NCBI RefSeq assembly: GCF_004801405.1
Contig: NZ_SSOB01000065.1
Span: forward strand, 1 to 42,810
Direction of reading: 5' to 3'
DNA: 42,810 nt
From: Cohnella fermenti
GTDB taxonomy: Bacteria; Bacillota; Bacilli; Paenibacillales; Paenibacillaceae
Of the stretch, positions 31,383 through 40,481 are shown piece after piece; position 1 is the first letter of the stretch; every line of letters begins with the position of its first letter. The notes under the pieces are model-generated. The model did no database searches and had not been told where the DNA came from. It saw only the letters and a list, made by a program, of their open reading frames with translations. The position numbers and the translations under genes are program-made.

Positions 31383-32090
31383 TCAGCGAAGCTGGCGCTT
31401 GCGGGACTCCTCCGAACGGGATTGAATGTTCTGCTCGACCTGATGCCTGAGCACGAATGCCCGAAGCGGCCGCAGCATCTCCGTATCCAGCACCTTCATG
31501 CGGAAGCCGTAATGCATCTCGTCCAGCCGGCGCTCCCGGTGCACGGCCTCAAGCTCGCATGCGAACGCGAAGCCTACCTGGACGATGGCGCCGATGCGGG
31601 ACACCTGGGACAGCTCCTCGTGAGGAGGCATAATCAGCCCAACCCCGCCGATGCTGATGTCGCGCAGACGGGCTTCGAGCGGATCGCTCAGCAGCTTGAT
31701 CTCGCCGTTCTCCTTGACGAGCCGGATGATCTGGACCGAACCGGTCGCCTCCACCCGATAGAACTCCCGCTTCTCCTGGAATCTCTGATTGACGATCGGA
31801 GGCTGAATAATCGCGATGGCTCCGTCGTACTTGGCGAAGACGATCGACTGGAACGATTGAATGCCGACAGGGGAATAGATCGTCAGCTTGACCGTCTCGC
31901 CGAGCTCGAACAGCTCGAATTCGCTCAACTCGATCTCGAACAGCTCGCCTTCCGCCCGGGTCATGATCCCCGTAGAGACGAAGTTGGCCTTCTCGACGAC
32001 CGTCCGACAGTGAACCAACGACTTAAGCGAGATGATCTCCTTATCCGATCCTCCCATTGTCTTCCGATAAGCAGCGCCTTCTTGGCTCAT
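31383..32090 (-). CDS. PilZ-domain c-di-GMP receptor (YpfA/flagellar-brake type)
   Basis: 235 residues from ATG 32090 with GGAGG 5 nt upstream; a GTG four codons earlier overlaps the site. N-terminal YcgR-like beta domain (about 25-110: IISLKSLVHCRTVVEKANFVSTGIM...TIYSPVGIQSFQSIVFAKYDG), then PilZ (about 112-225) with both binding motifs: EKREFYRV (R-x3-R) and LRDISIGGVGL (D/N-x-S-x-x-G). Such proteins slow flagellar motors or steer synthesis of surface polymers when c-di-GMP rises. Preceded by a c-di-GMP-I riboswitch and followed by a terminator, so it is regulated and acts through the same messenger. Confidence 0.9.
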   Translation of the reverse strand: MSQEGAAYRKTMGGSDKEIISLKSLVHCRTVVEKANFVSTGIMTRAEGELFEIELSEFELFELGETVKLTIYSPVGIQSFQSIVFAKYDGAIAIIQPPIVNQRFQEKREFYRVEATGSVQIIRLVKENGEIKLLSDPLEARLRDISIGGVGLIMPPHEELSQVSRIGAIVQVGFAFACELEAVHRERRLDEMHYGFRMKVLDTEMLRPLRAFVLRHQVEQNIQSRSEESRKRQLR

Positions 32091-32149
32091 TCCGACCTCC
32101 ACCTTTCCTCCGTCAACCCGACAACCCTTCGACCTGCCGCCAACACCAC

Positions 32150-32180
32150 AAAAAAAGCCGCATCCATAAAGGACGCTGCC
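32150..32180 (-). terminator. riboswitch expression-platform terminator
   Basis: Minus strand: GCAGCGTCC, loop TTTAT, GGATGCGGC, then seven T. The stem has one mismatch and one G-U pair. It lies between the c-di-GMP aptamer and the PilZ start codon, so premature termination here can be switched by the aptamer. Confidence 0.7.
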
Positions 32181-32244
32181 CTGGAACCGACCCTATAGCT
32201 TCGATCCGAACATCTTGCGATGCGAATAACACTCGAAGCGACAT

Positions 32245-32332
32245 CTCCGGCGGCCAGGCTGTCATTGTTCTCGCGAACGGCAGACCCTGTGGCTTTGCGT
32301 CCTTGTCTTTCGACAAGTTTGCCTTAACGACT
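32245..32332 (-). ncRNA. cyclic di-GMP-I riboswitch (GEMM)
   Basis: Minus strand, read 5' to 3': AAGGCAAACTTGTCGAAAGA (ending in the GAAA tetraloop hairpin TTGTC/GACAA), then GGACGCAAAGCCACAGGG, then the second helix with the tetraloop-receptor side ACAGCCTGGCCGCC. The CAAA, GACGCAAAGCC and GGGTCT blocks are the most conserved parts of GEMM-I. The aptamer precedes a terminator and the PilZ gene. Whether ligand turns the gene on or off cannot be told by eye. Confidence 0.92.
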
Positions 32333-32339
32333 TGCTCTA

Positions 32340-32348
32340 ACTATATCA
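32340..32348 (-). promoter_or_regulatory. promoter for the riboswitch transcript
   Basis: Minus-strand TGATATAGT is an extended -10 (TG-N-TATAGT) about 8 bp before the aptamer. No good -35 at 16-18 bp. The rest of 32349-32490 holds nothing recognisable. Confidence 0.45.
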
Positions 32349-32490
32349 TCGAATGGACAAGCACGATAGCGGGTTGGTGAAAATAGTGCACTCGACCTAA
32401 GGCATTTATCCTTCTGTTTATCCCGGGCCGAGCGCAGCTTCTTGTCGTGCTGTCATACAGTCGAGCATCGCATTCGGAACGAAGCGGAAT

Positions 32491-34143
32491 TCAGGAGGCG
32501 ACGACAACGCAATTGCGCCCCTGCTTCTTGGCCTGATAGAGAGCGGAGTCGATCTGGGCGAACCGCTCGCGCAAATATTCCTTCACGTCGCCGATCGGCG
32601 CAAGGAAGTCCTCCTCCGTCATCGTTCCCATGCTGACGGTGACGCCGACCTTCTCCTTGCCGACGGCGATGACGTTCTCCTCGACCGCCCGAATCACCCG
32701 TTCGGCCAGCTTATCCGCCTGCTCCCGGTTCGTATGCGGAAGGTAGATCGTGAATTCCTCGCCGCCGTAGCGGGCCAGAATATCCGTTCTGCGCAAGGCG
32801 CCGCGAACCGCCTCCGCGGTTCGGCAGAGCACTTCGTCCCCGACGAGATGGCCGTAGCGGTCGTTGAACACCTTGAAGTGATCGATGTCGAACAGGAAGA
32901 TCGAGAACGGCGTCCCGTAGCGATAGTTGAGCAGCACCTCATGCTCCAACTGCTGCATCAGGTACCTTCGGTTGAAGCAGCCGGTCAGCCCGTCCGTGAC
33001 CGCCATCTGCTCCAGCTTCTGATTAAGCTGGAACAGCTCCTCCTGGATAAGAATCAGCTCCAGGTTCCTCTCGTGCAGCGCTTCGTTCTTGCGGTTCATC
33101 TCTTCCACGTGATTGCGCTGCTCGGTGACGTCCTGGAACGTAATCACCTTCGCGAGCACATTGTTCGCATCGTCCAGCACGGGCGACATCTGAATCGACA
33201 AGTATCGGCCGTCGCGCCAGCAGATCTCCGTCTGCTGCCTCGATTGCGGGTAATTCCGGTAGCGGTACAGGAACTCCCGGACCTCCTCCTGCTGCTCGAC
33301 CGGGGAGAGGAACTTGTCCATCTCGAAGATGTCGTCCTTGGATACAAGAATGAACGGCTCGGTGCCGCGATTCACTTCGATGACCGCATTGCTGTCGTCC
33401 ACGACGATGATGCCCATGCTCATGTGGTCCATGATGTCCCGCTGCGCCATGCTCAGCACGTCGAACATGCCGTACCTGGAGATCGCGACGACGAAGCAGA
33501 GATCGGAGAGCAGAATTCCGACGGACAGGAGGCCCGGAACGATCGGCAGATAGTCGCGCAGCATGACGTTGACGAACAGATCCAGCACGGCGAAGCCGGT
33601 GAGCACGAACATGCCGGTCAGCGTGATCGTAATCTGCTTCCTCCGCTGCGGCGAGCTGTCGTTCTTCATCGCGTAGTACATGCTTATGAGCGTCACGAAC
33701 AGATAACCGAATTGCGTGAGCGACAGCAGCCAGAACATCGGTCCGTACAGCCGATCGGTCAGATGGTCCGTCACCGCGCGGAAGAACAAGCCGTTCGGGT
33801 TCCAGATCGCGGCAACGACGCCGATCAGCGAAGGCGACACAATCGCCGCGACCTTCGAGAGCTTCACGTTGCGCCGGGTCAAGAACTGAACGAAGAGCAG
33901 CCAACCGGGGCCGATGAGCCCGATCGACACGAAGCTGATCTTCAGGAACAACACTTGAATATCCGGCCGGACCGCGATGGACACGGCATACTGCCCGAGC
34001 GGCCATCCCATCATGATGCAGTGAAAAGCCAAATACACTTTATGAGTTCGAGTGATTTGGCTTATGGACACGACAATGATGAGCAGAACGAACAGTCCAA
34101 GAAGGATAACCAAATCTGGCCGGAGTAGTCCCAAGGCATTCAC
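32491..34143 (-). CDS. membrane diguanylate cyclase (7TM-PAS-GGDEF)
   Basis: 550 residues, GTG start overlapping GGAAAG. Eight or so predicted helices at residues 5-215 (histidine-kinase-type 7TM sensor: GPGWLLFVQFLTRR, FWLLSLTQFGYLFVTLISMYYAM), a PAS domain (about 230-345: MSMGIIVVDDSNAVIEVNRGTEPFI...FQDVTEQR), a short coiled coil, and GGDEF (about 385-545): VTDGLTGCFNRRYL, FSIFLFDIDHFKVFNDRYGHLVGDEVL, RYGGEEFTIYLP. The active motif GGEEF is intact and no RxxD inhibitory site stands out upstream. It should make c-di-GMP for the nearby PilZ and riboswitch. Confidence 0.93.
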   Translation of the reverse strand: MNALGLLRPDLVILLGLFVLLIIVVSISQITRTHKVYLAFHCIMMGWPLGQYAVSIAVRPDIQVLFLKISFVSIGLIGPGWLLFVQFLTRRNVKLSKVAAIVSPSLIGVVAAIWNPNGLFFRAVTDHLTDRLYGPMFWLLSLTQFGYLFVTLISMYYAMKNDSSPQRRKQITITLTGMFVLTGFAVLDLFVNVMLRDYLPIVPGLLSVGILLSDLCFVVAISRYGMFDVLSMAQRDIMDHMSMGIIVVDDSNAVIEVNRGTEPFILVSKDDIFEMDKFLSPVEQQEEVREFLYRYRNYPQSRQQTEICWRDGRYLSIQMSPVLDDANNVLAKVITFQDVTEQRNHVEEMNRKNEALHERNLELILIQEELFQLNQKLEQMAVTDGLTGCFNRRYLMQQLEHEVLLNYRYGTPFSIFLFDIDHFKVFNDRYGHLVGDEVLCRTAEAVRGALRRTDILARYGGEEFTIYLPHTNREQADKLAERVIRAVEENVIAVGKEKVGVTVSMGTMTEEDFLAPIGDVKEYLRERFAQIDSALYQAKKQGRNCVVVAS

Positions 34144-34209
34144 CTTTCCACATATCTTTTCCCGGAAATTTATGGGACTTAATTCCCTTTATATTATCAT
34201 GATGTCGAT

Positions 34210-34239
34210 ATTCTAGCATAGAGTCGATTTTTCTGACAA
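34210..34239 (-). promoter_or_regulatory. promoter of the GGDEF gene
   Basis: Minus-strand TTGTCA (34234-34239) and TAGAAT (34210-34215), 18 bp apart, with TGC before the -10 giving an extended -10. Leader of about 60 nt. Confidence 0.7.
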
Positions 34240-34342
34240 TATTCATTTCTCCTTGGACCGCCCCGGGAGAGGCGTTTGATGTGGTTCTGCGCATTCATCG
34301 GCTTGACTCGGAGGGAATTGCGAGGGGTTATATCATTTATAC

Positions 34343-36565
34343 TCAGGGTTGATGAACCTTCCGGTAATCGCCCGGCGTCACGCCGACCATCTTCTTGAAC
34401 GTGCGGATAAACGACATCGGGTGCTGGTAGCCGACCCGGCCCGCAATCTCGTTGATCGGCAGGCTGCCGTTGCGGAGCATGTCCTTGGCGTGCTCCATTC
34501 TCACCTGACAGAGATATGCGACGAATTTCTCTCCGAATTCTTCCTTGAACAGCGTGCTGAGGCTTGACGTGTTCATCTGGAACTTCTCGCCGAGCAGCGT
34601 CAAGGAGAGATCGGGATTGTGAAAATTCCGTTCGATGTACTCCCTCACCCTGCGGACGGCGGCATGGTTGCCCCGCTCTTCCCGCAGGCTCTTCATCCGG
34701 GAGAAGCACGCGGTCAGCCGATCCGAATAGAAGGCTTCCAGTTCGTCCAGCGTCTCGAGAGAATCCATGCGCTCCTCCCACCTCTCGCGGAATTCGCGGT
34801 TCCAGATCTCCTGATATTCCGGCGGAAGCTCCGTCATCTCCCGGAGGAAGAAGTAGTTCATGTAGATCAGCACGCCGTCGATCTCTTCCCTCGGCAGCAG
34901 CAGCGACCGGAGTCCGGCGAACAGCAGCCCGAGCTGCTCCTTCCAGTCCTCGCTGCCGACGCGGAACGCCTGGGCGATCGTCCGCACGTATTGCAAGTAG
35001 ACGAACAAATCTCCGCTGGCCAGATCCTCGATCTCCCAATGCCCGATCACCCGGTTGCTGCCGAGCGCCGACTTGTAGTCCAGCGCCCGAACGGCGGATT
35101 CGCAGGATTTGGAGATGTCGCCGACCTCGGTTACGGACGAGCCGATGCCCCATGTGATCGTCAGCTTCAGATGGTTCTGCAGCCATTCCCGGACCTCCTC
35201 GGCGTGAGCGAGAATGCGTCGGCTCGCCTGCACCCGCTCCTCCTCGGATTCGCTTAGCACGATAACGCACAGCCGGTGGTTCGTCGCCCATTCCTGCCAG
35301 ATCCGCAAGGAATGCGTCCTCGCCGTCTCCTCCACGACCTTGGTCAGAATGTACTTGAACAACCCCTGATCCTCATGCGAATAGCCGCCGATAAAAGCCG
35401 AATATTGGTCGATCTCGATCAGGCTGACCGCAGCGCCAGCGAACGTCCCGCCGCCCCCGAGCCCGCTCATCGCCTCGGACCATTCCGCTTCTCCGACCGT
35501 CCCGCCGCCCTCCAGCAGCTCCCGGAACAGCCGCAAGCGGCGAAGCCTCGCGTGCTCGCGGTCCCGATGCTCGTAGTCCTGCGTCGCTTCGATCATATTG
35601 GACAGCGTGTAGTCGATGTAGCGAAGCTCGTCGCCGATCGGCTCGCGCAGGAAGGAGTTCCGGTGCTGCTCGTTGTAGGTTTGAATCCGCGACAGAATGG
35701 ATTCGATCGGCTTGTAATTGCGGCGCGAGATATAGACGACCCACCAGATGCCGATCAGCAGCCCGAGCAAGCCGAACATCACCCAACCGCTCGTAATATA
35801 TTCGTATAGGTTGCCGGAGACGGACGTCTTCAGCTCGCTTCGGTAGGTGAGTCCCGAATAGGCCGAAGTCAGCGAGACGGGAGCCTTCCCGGTCAGCGCC
35901 GCGGATTGGCCGAACACGGCTTCCCCGTTGCGGTCCGCGACCGACAACTCGCTTACCCCCGACTGGCCGAAGCTGTCGAAGTAATCGCGAATCCCGCCCA
36001 TGCTCACGTTGACGACGAGAATCGCGATGCCGCGGCTGCCGAGCGGAATGCTCTGGGTCATCGAGACGACCGTCTCCTTGCGCTCTCCGCCTGCGAAGAC
36101 GCGGAACGTCCGCGGGTCGCTCCACACGGACGATTGGGCGTTCAGGCCGGCTTCGGCATACGCGCGGTCGGCGAATTGATCGACGCTCAGCTTCGTCTGA
36201 TCGCTGACAATCGTCCCATCGCCCGCCCGGTACACGTAGATCGAATCGATCAAGGAGTTCGTGCTGACCATCGACTGCAGCAATTGGGACAGGTCGATAA
36301 TGAATTCGGGCGAGCTCTCCATGCCGGCGAACGAGGTCAGCGTCGAGTTGCGGGTGATCGTCCCGATCATCATCATCTCGATCGAACGCAGCGACATATC
36401 GAGATTGTTCTGCAGATTCTCGGCGAAGGCGCGGCTGGATTTGACCGCGTCCTGCCGGGACAGCGAGTTCAATTGAATAATGCCGATGAACATGAACAGG
36501 CATACGAACAGGATGAACACCGGCAGGTAGGACAGGAGCAGTCGATGAAGCCAGATTTTCCGCAT
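34343..36565 (-). CDS. AraC-family transcriptional regulator with membrane sensor (YesS type)
   Basis: 740 residues from ATG 36565 (AAGGAGAG 4 nt upstream). One membrane helix (about 8-30), an extracellular dCache-like sensor (about 31-265, RSIEMMMIGTITRNSTLTSF... SVWSDPRTFRVFAGGERKETVVSMTQ), a second helix (WVMFGLLGLLIGIWWVVYIS), a linker, a middle domain (LRRLRLFRELLEGG... YKSALGSNRVI) and the AraC HTH pair at the C terminus (VREYIERNFHNPDLSLTLLGEKFQMNTSSLSTLFKEEFGEKFVAYLCQVRMEHAKDML... GYQHPMSFIRTFKKMVGVTPGDYR). Such proteins activate adjoining sugar importers. Separated from the upstream lipoprotein gene by a hairpin. Confidence 0.9.
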   Translation of the reverse strand: MRKIWLHRLLLSYLPVFILFVCLFMFIGIIQLNSLSRQDAVKSSRAFAENLQNNLDMSLRSIEMMMIGTITRNSTLTSFAGMESSPEFIIDLSQLLQSMVSTNSLIDSIYVYRAGDGTIVSDQTKLSVDQFADRAYAEAGLNAQSSVWSDPRTFRVFAGGERKETVVSMTQSIPLGSRGIAILVVNVSMGGIRDYFDSFGQSGVSELSVADRNGEAVFGQSAALTGKAPVSLTSAYSGLTYRSELKTSVSGNLYEYITSGWVMFGLLGLLIGIWWVVYISRRNYKPIESILSRIQTYNEQHRNSFLREPIGDELRYIDYTLSNMIEATQDYEHRDREHARLRRLRLFRELLEGGGTVGEAEWSEAMSGLGGGGTFAGAAVSLIEIDQYSAFIGGYSHEDQGLFKYILTKVVEETARTHSLRIWQEWATNHRLCVIVLSESEEERVQASRRILAHAEEVREWLQNHLKLTITWGIGSSVTEVGDISKSCESAVRALDYKSALGSNRVIGHWEIEDLASGDLFVYLQYVRTIAQAFRVGSEDWKEQLGLLFAGLRSLLLPREEIDGVLIYMNYFFLREMTELPPEYQEIWNREFRERWEERMDSLETLDELEAFYSDRLTACFSRMKSLREERGNHAAVRRVREYIERNFHNPDLSLTLLGEKFQMNTSSLSTLFKEEFGEKFVAYLCQVRMEHAKDMLRNGSLPINEIAGRVGYQHPMSFIRTFKKMVGVTPGDYRKVHQP

Positions 36566-36670
36566 AGGGCTCTCCTTCGCACACAAAAGTTAGGACTATC
36601 TTATCACGCCGGAATCTCATGCCGGAATCGAGCCTCGCCCGTTCGCCGCTGCCGCGAATGAAAACGCCAA

Positions 36671-36699
36671 GGACAAGACGGGCCCCGCCCGTCTTGTCC
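36671..36699. terminator. hairpin after the solute-binding protein gene
   Basis: GGACAAGACGGGC (36671-36683) and GCCCGTCTTGTCC (36687-36699) form a perfect 13-bp stem; on the minus strand TTGGCGTTTTC follows. Confidence 0.7.
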
Positions 36700-36727
36700 C
36701 TTCGCTGCTGCTTCCTTCCGCCGCCAA

Positions 36728-38443
36728 CTACTTCTTCGCGTCGGGGTACATATCCTCGGTGTAGATCACGTTCGCTTCGTTCTCCTTGTAGGCTTGCGCC
36801 AGGAACGCGTCGACCTTGTCGCCGCCGGCTTTGGTCCAGGCGGCCTTCGCGTCGGCAATCGCCTGCTCCGCACTGTATTTGGCGCCGCTGACGATCGCCT
36901 TCGTATACAGGTTCGCGATCGTATTGATCGCCGTGCTGTTGGTGACCGACAGATCGTCGGGCAGTCCGACCGGCAGCAGAATCGCCGGCGTGGTCGGACG
37001 CTCGGCCGTGATGTAGGCGGCTCTGCCTTGATCGATCAAGTCGATATAGGCTTTATCAAGCGGCTTGCTGGCGTCGAGCTGCTTCGAGAACAGCCCGCAA
37101 TCCCCCATCTTGCCGGTCTGGGCGAGCATCTGGAAGTCCGCGTTCCAATTAAGCTCCTTGTTGTTCTTGTCCGCATCGATCGGCGCCGGACAGCCGCTGG
37201 CAGCGTCTATCTGATAATGCTCCCCTTCGAAGCCGTACTTTAACGTCGCCGCGACATCGTCGGTCATCATCCAATCGACGAACTGCATGATCGCCTCCAC
37301 GTTCTTGGCCGAGGCGTTGATCGCCGCGGTGATCTGGATGTTCGGCACGCCGCCGGCCGGCGAGAATTGACCGAATTCGGACGCCGGAAGCGGCAGAATC
37401 TCCACCTCGGCATCGGGGTTGTTCTGGACGAACGAGGCATACGTATTGTAGGCGCCCGCGCTCTCGAGCCCGCCGCCGACGAAGATGCCGAGCTTGCCGT
37501 TGATCCAGTCCTGCTGCGCCTTCGAGCCGTCCTTGTCGGCGAAGATGTCCGGATCGACCGTCCCCGCGTCGTACAGGTCCTTCTTGAACTGGATGGCCGC
37601 CTGCGGCTGATCCCAACTGCGCAGATACTGGTCGTCGGCCGTCAGGAAGTAGGAGGTGACCGAGATGTTCTTCTCCGCGATGTTGGTCGATTGGCCGAGG
37701 CCGAAGAAGTAATCGACGTCGGTGAACGTCGTGCCGAACGTGTCCTTCTTGCCGTTCCCGTCGGGGTCCTGCTCCGCGAACGCCTTGGCCACCTGCAGAT
37801 ACTCCTCCGTCGTCGTCGGCATCGACAGTTGCAGCTTATCCAGCCAATCCTTGCGAATCAGCAGGTAGTGGTTCGTCGTGTAGCCGATGTTCCGCCCGAT
37901 GAAGTACGTCTTGCCGTTGAAGTTGGTCAGCTTCTGCAGGTTCGGATCGCCGGCCAGAATGTCCTTGTACGTCGTCGAATACTTGGCGATGGCGTCGTCG
38001 AGCGGCAGCAATTGGCCTTGGCTTGCCAGCGTTTTCATATATGGATTCGAATATTCCATGATCAGATCGGGCGCTTGCCCGGAAGCGAACAGCACGTTGA
38101 ACTTGTCCTGGGACGTGCTGCGCGGAACCGGGACGAACTTGACCTTGACCGGCGCATTGTCGTTGATCCACTTCGTCCAGCGGTTGTCGGTAATCGTTCC
38201 TTCGCCGTCCGGCACGTTGTTGCGGTCGTACACCGAGACGGTAATCTCCGGCCGGTCTTCCTTCGCTTTGGCGCTTCCGCTTGCGCTTGTACTTGTGCTT
38301 GCGCTCGCATCGGAATCGGCCCCGCCGGACGCCGCCGGCTCGTTGTTGTTGCCGCCGGAGCAGGCCGTCAGCAGCGCGCTTGCCGCCAGCAGCGTCGCCA
38401 TCGCGACGGCAGCCGTCTTCTTCTTGTTCTTGTTCGCTTGCAT
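36728..38443 (-). CDS. extracellular solute-binding lipoprotein of a sugar ABC importer
   Basis: 571 residues, ATG with AAGGGGTG upstream. Lipoprotein signal: basic KNKKK, hydrophobic run, and lipobox LTAC with the cysteine at about residue 28. A Ser/Ala-rich linker follows (SASTSTSASGSAKAKEDRP). The mature part is an LplA/YtcQ-type binding protein (family 1): RPEITVSVYDRNNVPDGEGTITDNRWTKWINDNAPVKVKF, FASGQAPDLIMEYSNPY, VAKAFAEQDPDGNGKKDTFGTTF, GGGLESAGAYNTY, IMQFVDWMMTDDVAATLKYGFEGEHYQID. It pairs with the two permeases upstream; substrate likely oligouronide or similar. Confidence 0.93.
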   Translation of the reverse strand: MQANKNKKKTAAVAMATLLAASALLTACSGGNNNEPAASGGADSDASASTSTSASGSAKAKEDRPEITVSVYDRNNVPDGEGTITDNRWTKWINDNAPVKVKFVPVPRSTSQDKFNVLFASGQAPDLIMEYSNPYMKTLASQGQLLPLDDAIAKYSTTYKDILAGDPNLQKLTNFNGKTYFIGRNIGYTTNHYLLIRKDWLDKLQLSMPTTTEEYLQVAKAFAEQDPDGNGKKDTFGTTFTDVDYFFGLGQSTNIAEKNISVTSYFLTADDQYLRSWDQPQAAIQFKKDLYDAGTVDPDIFADKDGSKAQQDWINGKLGIFVGGGLESAGAYNTYASFVQNNPDAEVEILPLPASEFGQFSPAGGVPNIQITAAINASAKNVEAIMQFVDWMMTDDVAATLKYGFEGEHYQIDAASGCPAPIDADKNNKELNWNADFQMLAQTGKMGDCGLFSKQLDASKPLDKAYIDLIDQGRAAYITAERPTTPAILLPVGLPDDLSVTNSTAINTIANLYTKAIVSGAKYSAEQAIADAKAAWTKAGGDKVDAFLAQAYKENEANVIYTEDMYPDAKK

Positions 38444-38545
38444 GTTGCGTCACCCCTTATCGTTATAATAGATTACCTCGTTCCGGAATGCCCGACTTTC
38501 CTTGCGCTCGGCCCCACCTCCTCTCCTGTCGGCGCAGCGCTGCGA

Positions 38546-39421
38546 TTACCCCTTCACGGCGCCGATCATGACTCCCTTGACGAAGAATCGCTGGAGGAAC
38601 GGATAAACGATGAGCATCGGAAGCGTCATGACGACGACTCCGGCCGCCTTCACGCCTTCCGGCGTCAATATGACCGCCAGATCCGGCCGCGTATTGGCCA
38701 TCTCGTCGAAGAACTCGCGGTTCTGGAACAACTGCTGCACGAGCACGGACAGGTTCCACTTCGCCGAGCTGTTCATGTAGAGCAGCACGTTCATGAACGA
38801 GTTCCATTGCCCGACCCCGTAGAAGAGCGACAGCGCGGCCAGCACCGGCAGCGACAGCGGCAGCACAATGCGGGCGAGCAGCCGCCATTCCGAGCAGCCG
38901 TCGATTCTCGCGGCTTCCTCCAGCTCCTCCGGCAGGCTCTCGAAGAAGCTGCGGAGCACCATCAGATTCCAGACGCTGACAAGCCCCGGCAGCCAGAGCG
39001 CCCCGTACGTGTCGATGAGCCCCAGGCTCTTGACCAGCAAGTAATTCGGAATCATGCCCGCGCCGAACAGCATCGTGAAGATCACCCCGAACGAATACAC
39101 TTTTCTGCCGAGAAAATACCGTTTGGACAGCGGATACGCAGCCATAATCGTAAACAGCATGTTGAGCGTTGTCCCGACCAGCGTAATGACGACGCTGTTG
39201 CGGAACGATTGGAGCATCGGCATCTCCAGGAACAGTCCCCGATACGCCGCCGTGTCGAAGTCCCGGGGCCAGAAGCCGACCGAGCCTGCCGCCAGCGCGA
39301 ACTTGCCGCTGAGCGACAGCGCGGCAATATGCACAAGCGGAAGCACGCAGCTAAGCCCGACAAGCGTCAGAATGAGGCCGTTCGCCCGATAAAACCATTT
39401 CTCGCCCTTCGTTCCGGTCAT
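38546..39421 (-). CDS. sugar ABC transporter permease (YtcP/LplC type)
   Basis: 291 residues. Six membrane helices, N-terminal LILTLVGLSCVLPLVHIAALSLSGKFAL, ...FRNSVVITLVGTTLNMLFTIMAAYPLSKRYF, and the EAA loop SLPEELEEAARIDGCSEWRLLARIVLPLSLPVLAALSLFYGVGQWNSFMNVLLYMN, where EAARIDGCSEW is the ATPase docking segment. Start ATG is 16 bp after the stop of the partner permease (39438), so translation is likely coupled. Energised by a shared ATPase encoded elsewhere. Confidence 0.95.
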   Translation of the reverse strand: MTGTKGEKWFYRANGLILTLVGLSCVLPLVHIAALSLSGKFALAAGSVGFWPRDFDTAAYRGLFLEMPMLQSFRNSVVITLVGTTLNMLFTIMAAYPLSKRYFLGRKVYSFGVIFTMLFGAGMIPNYLLVKSLGLIDTYGALWLPGLVSVWNLMVLRSFFESLPEELEEAARIDGCSEWRLLARIVLPLSLPVLAALSLFYGVGQWNSFMNVLLYMNSSAKWNLSVLVQQLFQNREFFDEMANTRPDLAVILTPEGVKAAGVVVMTLPMLIVYPFLQRFFVKGVMIGAVKG

Positions 39422-39437
39422 TGTTCCGCCTCCTTCG

Positions 39438-40394
39438 TTACCATAAGCCTTGACCGAATCGGCGCGCGAGGCGGTTCGCCCCGACGACCAGCACGAGGCC
39501 GACCAGCGATTCGAACAGGCCGATGGCCGTCGCGAGGCTGAATTGGGCCTGCTGGATGCCGATCTTGTACATGAACGTGCTGATGACCTCCGAGATGTCG
39601 GCCACCGCCTGATTCTGAAGCACGTAAATCTGGTCGAAGCCGACCTCCATGAGATGGCCGATCTTCAGAACAAGCATGATAATGACGGTCGGCATGATGC
39701 CCGGCAGCGTGATCCTCCGGATCTGTTGCCACTTGCTCGCCCCGTCGATGCTCGCCGCCTCGTACAAGCTTTGATCGATGGAGGTCAGCGCGGCCAGGTA
39801 GATGATCATCCCCCATCCGGCTTCCTTCCACACCGTTGCGCCCAGGTAGATCGCCAGCCACGACCAAGGCTGGTACAGGAACGGGAAGGTCGTTCCGAAC
39901 CATGCGTCCAGCAGATGATTGATCGCTCCGGTGCTCTGTGAGAAGACGGTCAGAACGATCCCGCCGACGATTACCCAATTCAGGAAGTGCGGCAGGAAGA
40001 CCATCGTCTGCACCGCGCGCTTGAAGCTGCTCCTGCGAACCTCGTTGACGAGAATGGCCAGCAGGATCGGCATCGGGAAGCCGACGACAATGCTCAGGCC
40101 GCTCAGCTTCAACGTGTTCCAGATGATGCCCGAGATCTGGTCGTTGCCGAAGATAAGCCGGAAGTTGTCCAGGCCGTTCCAAGAGCTGCCCCAGATGCCG
40201 TCGATAAACCGATAGTTCTTGAAGGCGATAATCAGCCCCGTCATCGGATAGTATTTAAAGATGATGAAGTAAGCCATGATCGGGATAAACATCGCGTACA
40301 GAGGAATGTTCTGCCGCAGCAGCCGCTTGGATATTTTGCGCTTCGTGCGGACGGCCGAGGCGGACGTCGGCAGCGGCGAGCCTGTATGTTCCAT
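39438..40394 (-). CDS. sugar ABC transporter permease (LplB/YteP type)
   Basis: 318 residues from ATG 40394 (AAGGAAG 7 nt upstream); open frame to 40457 unsupported. Basic N terminus, then LYAMFIPIMAYFIIFKYYPMTGLIIAFKNYRFIDGIWGSSWNGLDNFRLIF, the family hallmark, and EAA loop ALTSIDQSLYEAASIDGASKWQQIRRITLPGIMPTVIIMLVLKIGHLMEVGFDQIYVLQN. Partner of the permease at 38546. Its gene starts a new promoter (TTGAAC, 18 bp, TATGAT, 40428-40457). Confidence 0.95.
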   Translation of the reverse strand: MEHTGSPLPTSASAVRTKRKISKRLLRQNIPLYAMFIPIMAYFIIFKYYPMTGLIIAFKNYRFIDGIWGSSWNGLDNFRLIFGNDQISGIIWNTLKLSGLSIVVGFPMPILLAILVNEVRRSSFKRAVQTMVFLPHFLNWVIVGGIVLTVFSQSTGAINHLLDAWFGTTFPFLYQPWSWLAIYLGATVWKEAGWGMIIYLAALTSIDQSLYEAASIDGASKWQQIRRITLPGIMPTVIIMLVLKIGHLMEVGFDQIYVLQNQAVADISEVISTFMYKIGIQQAQFSLATAIGLFESLVGLVLVVGANRLARRFGQGLW

Positions 40395-40427
40395 GTTGTC
40401 ACTTCCTTGCGTTGTAGGAATGCGCCC

Positions 40428-40457
40428 ATCATAGGCCGATCGGGCGCGGCGGTTCAA
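40428..40457 (-). promoter_or_regulatory. internal promoter before the permease genes
   Basis: Minus-strand TTGAAC (40452-40457) and TATGAT (40428-40433) with an 18-bp spacer. The -35 is the end of the conserved element A (40453-40481), which suggests an activator site just upstream of the polymerase site. Confidence 0.6.
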
Positions 40458-40481
40458 TATACATGTTTTTGCGCGGTTAAC
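40453..40481 (-). promoter_or_regulatory. conserved sugar-cluster element A
   Basis: Shares with B (41766-41794) and C (42560-42588) the block GTATATTGA preceded by a G/A-C-G-CAAAAACAT-like stretch and a GTTWA-type start. Overlaps the end of the GH88 gene, 58 bp before the LplB-type permease start. Confidence 0.65.

Noticed and set aside
34150..34340. Second c-di-GMP riboswitch before the GGDEF gene
   Set aside because: The leader lacks the GGACGCAAAGCC and GGCAAAC blocks; only a good promoter is present.
37367..39541. 724-codon plus-strand frame over the solute-binding protein and permease genes
   Set aside because: Antisense to two well recognised transporter genes and lacking any domain of its own.
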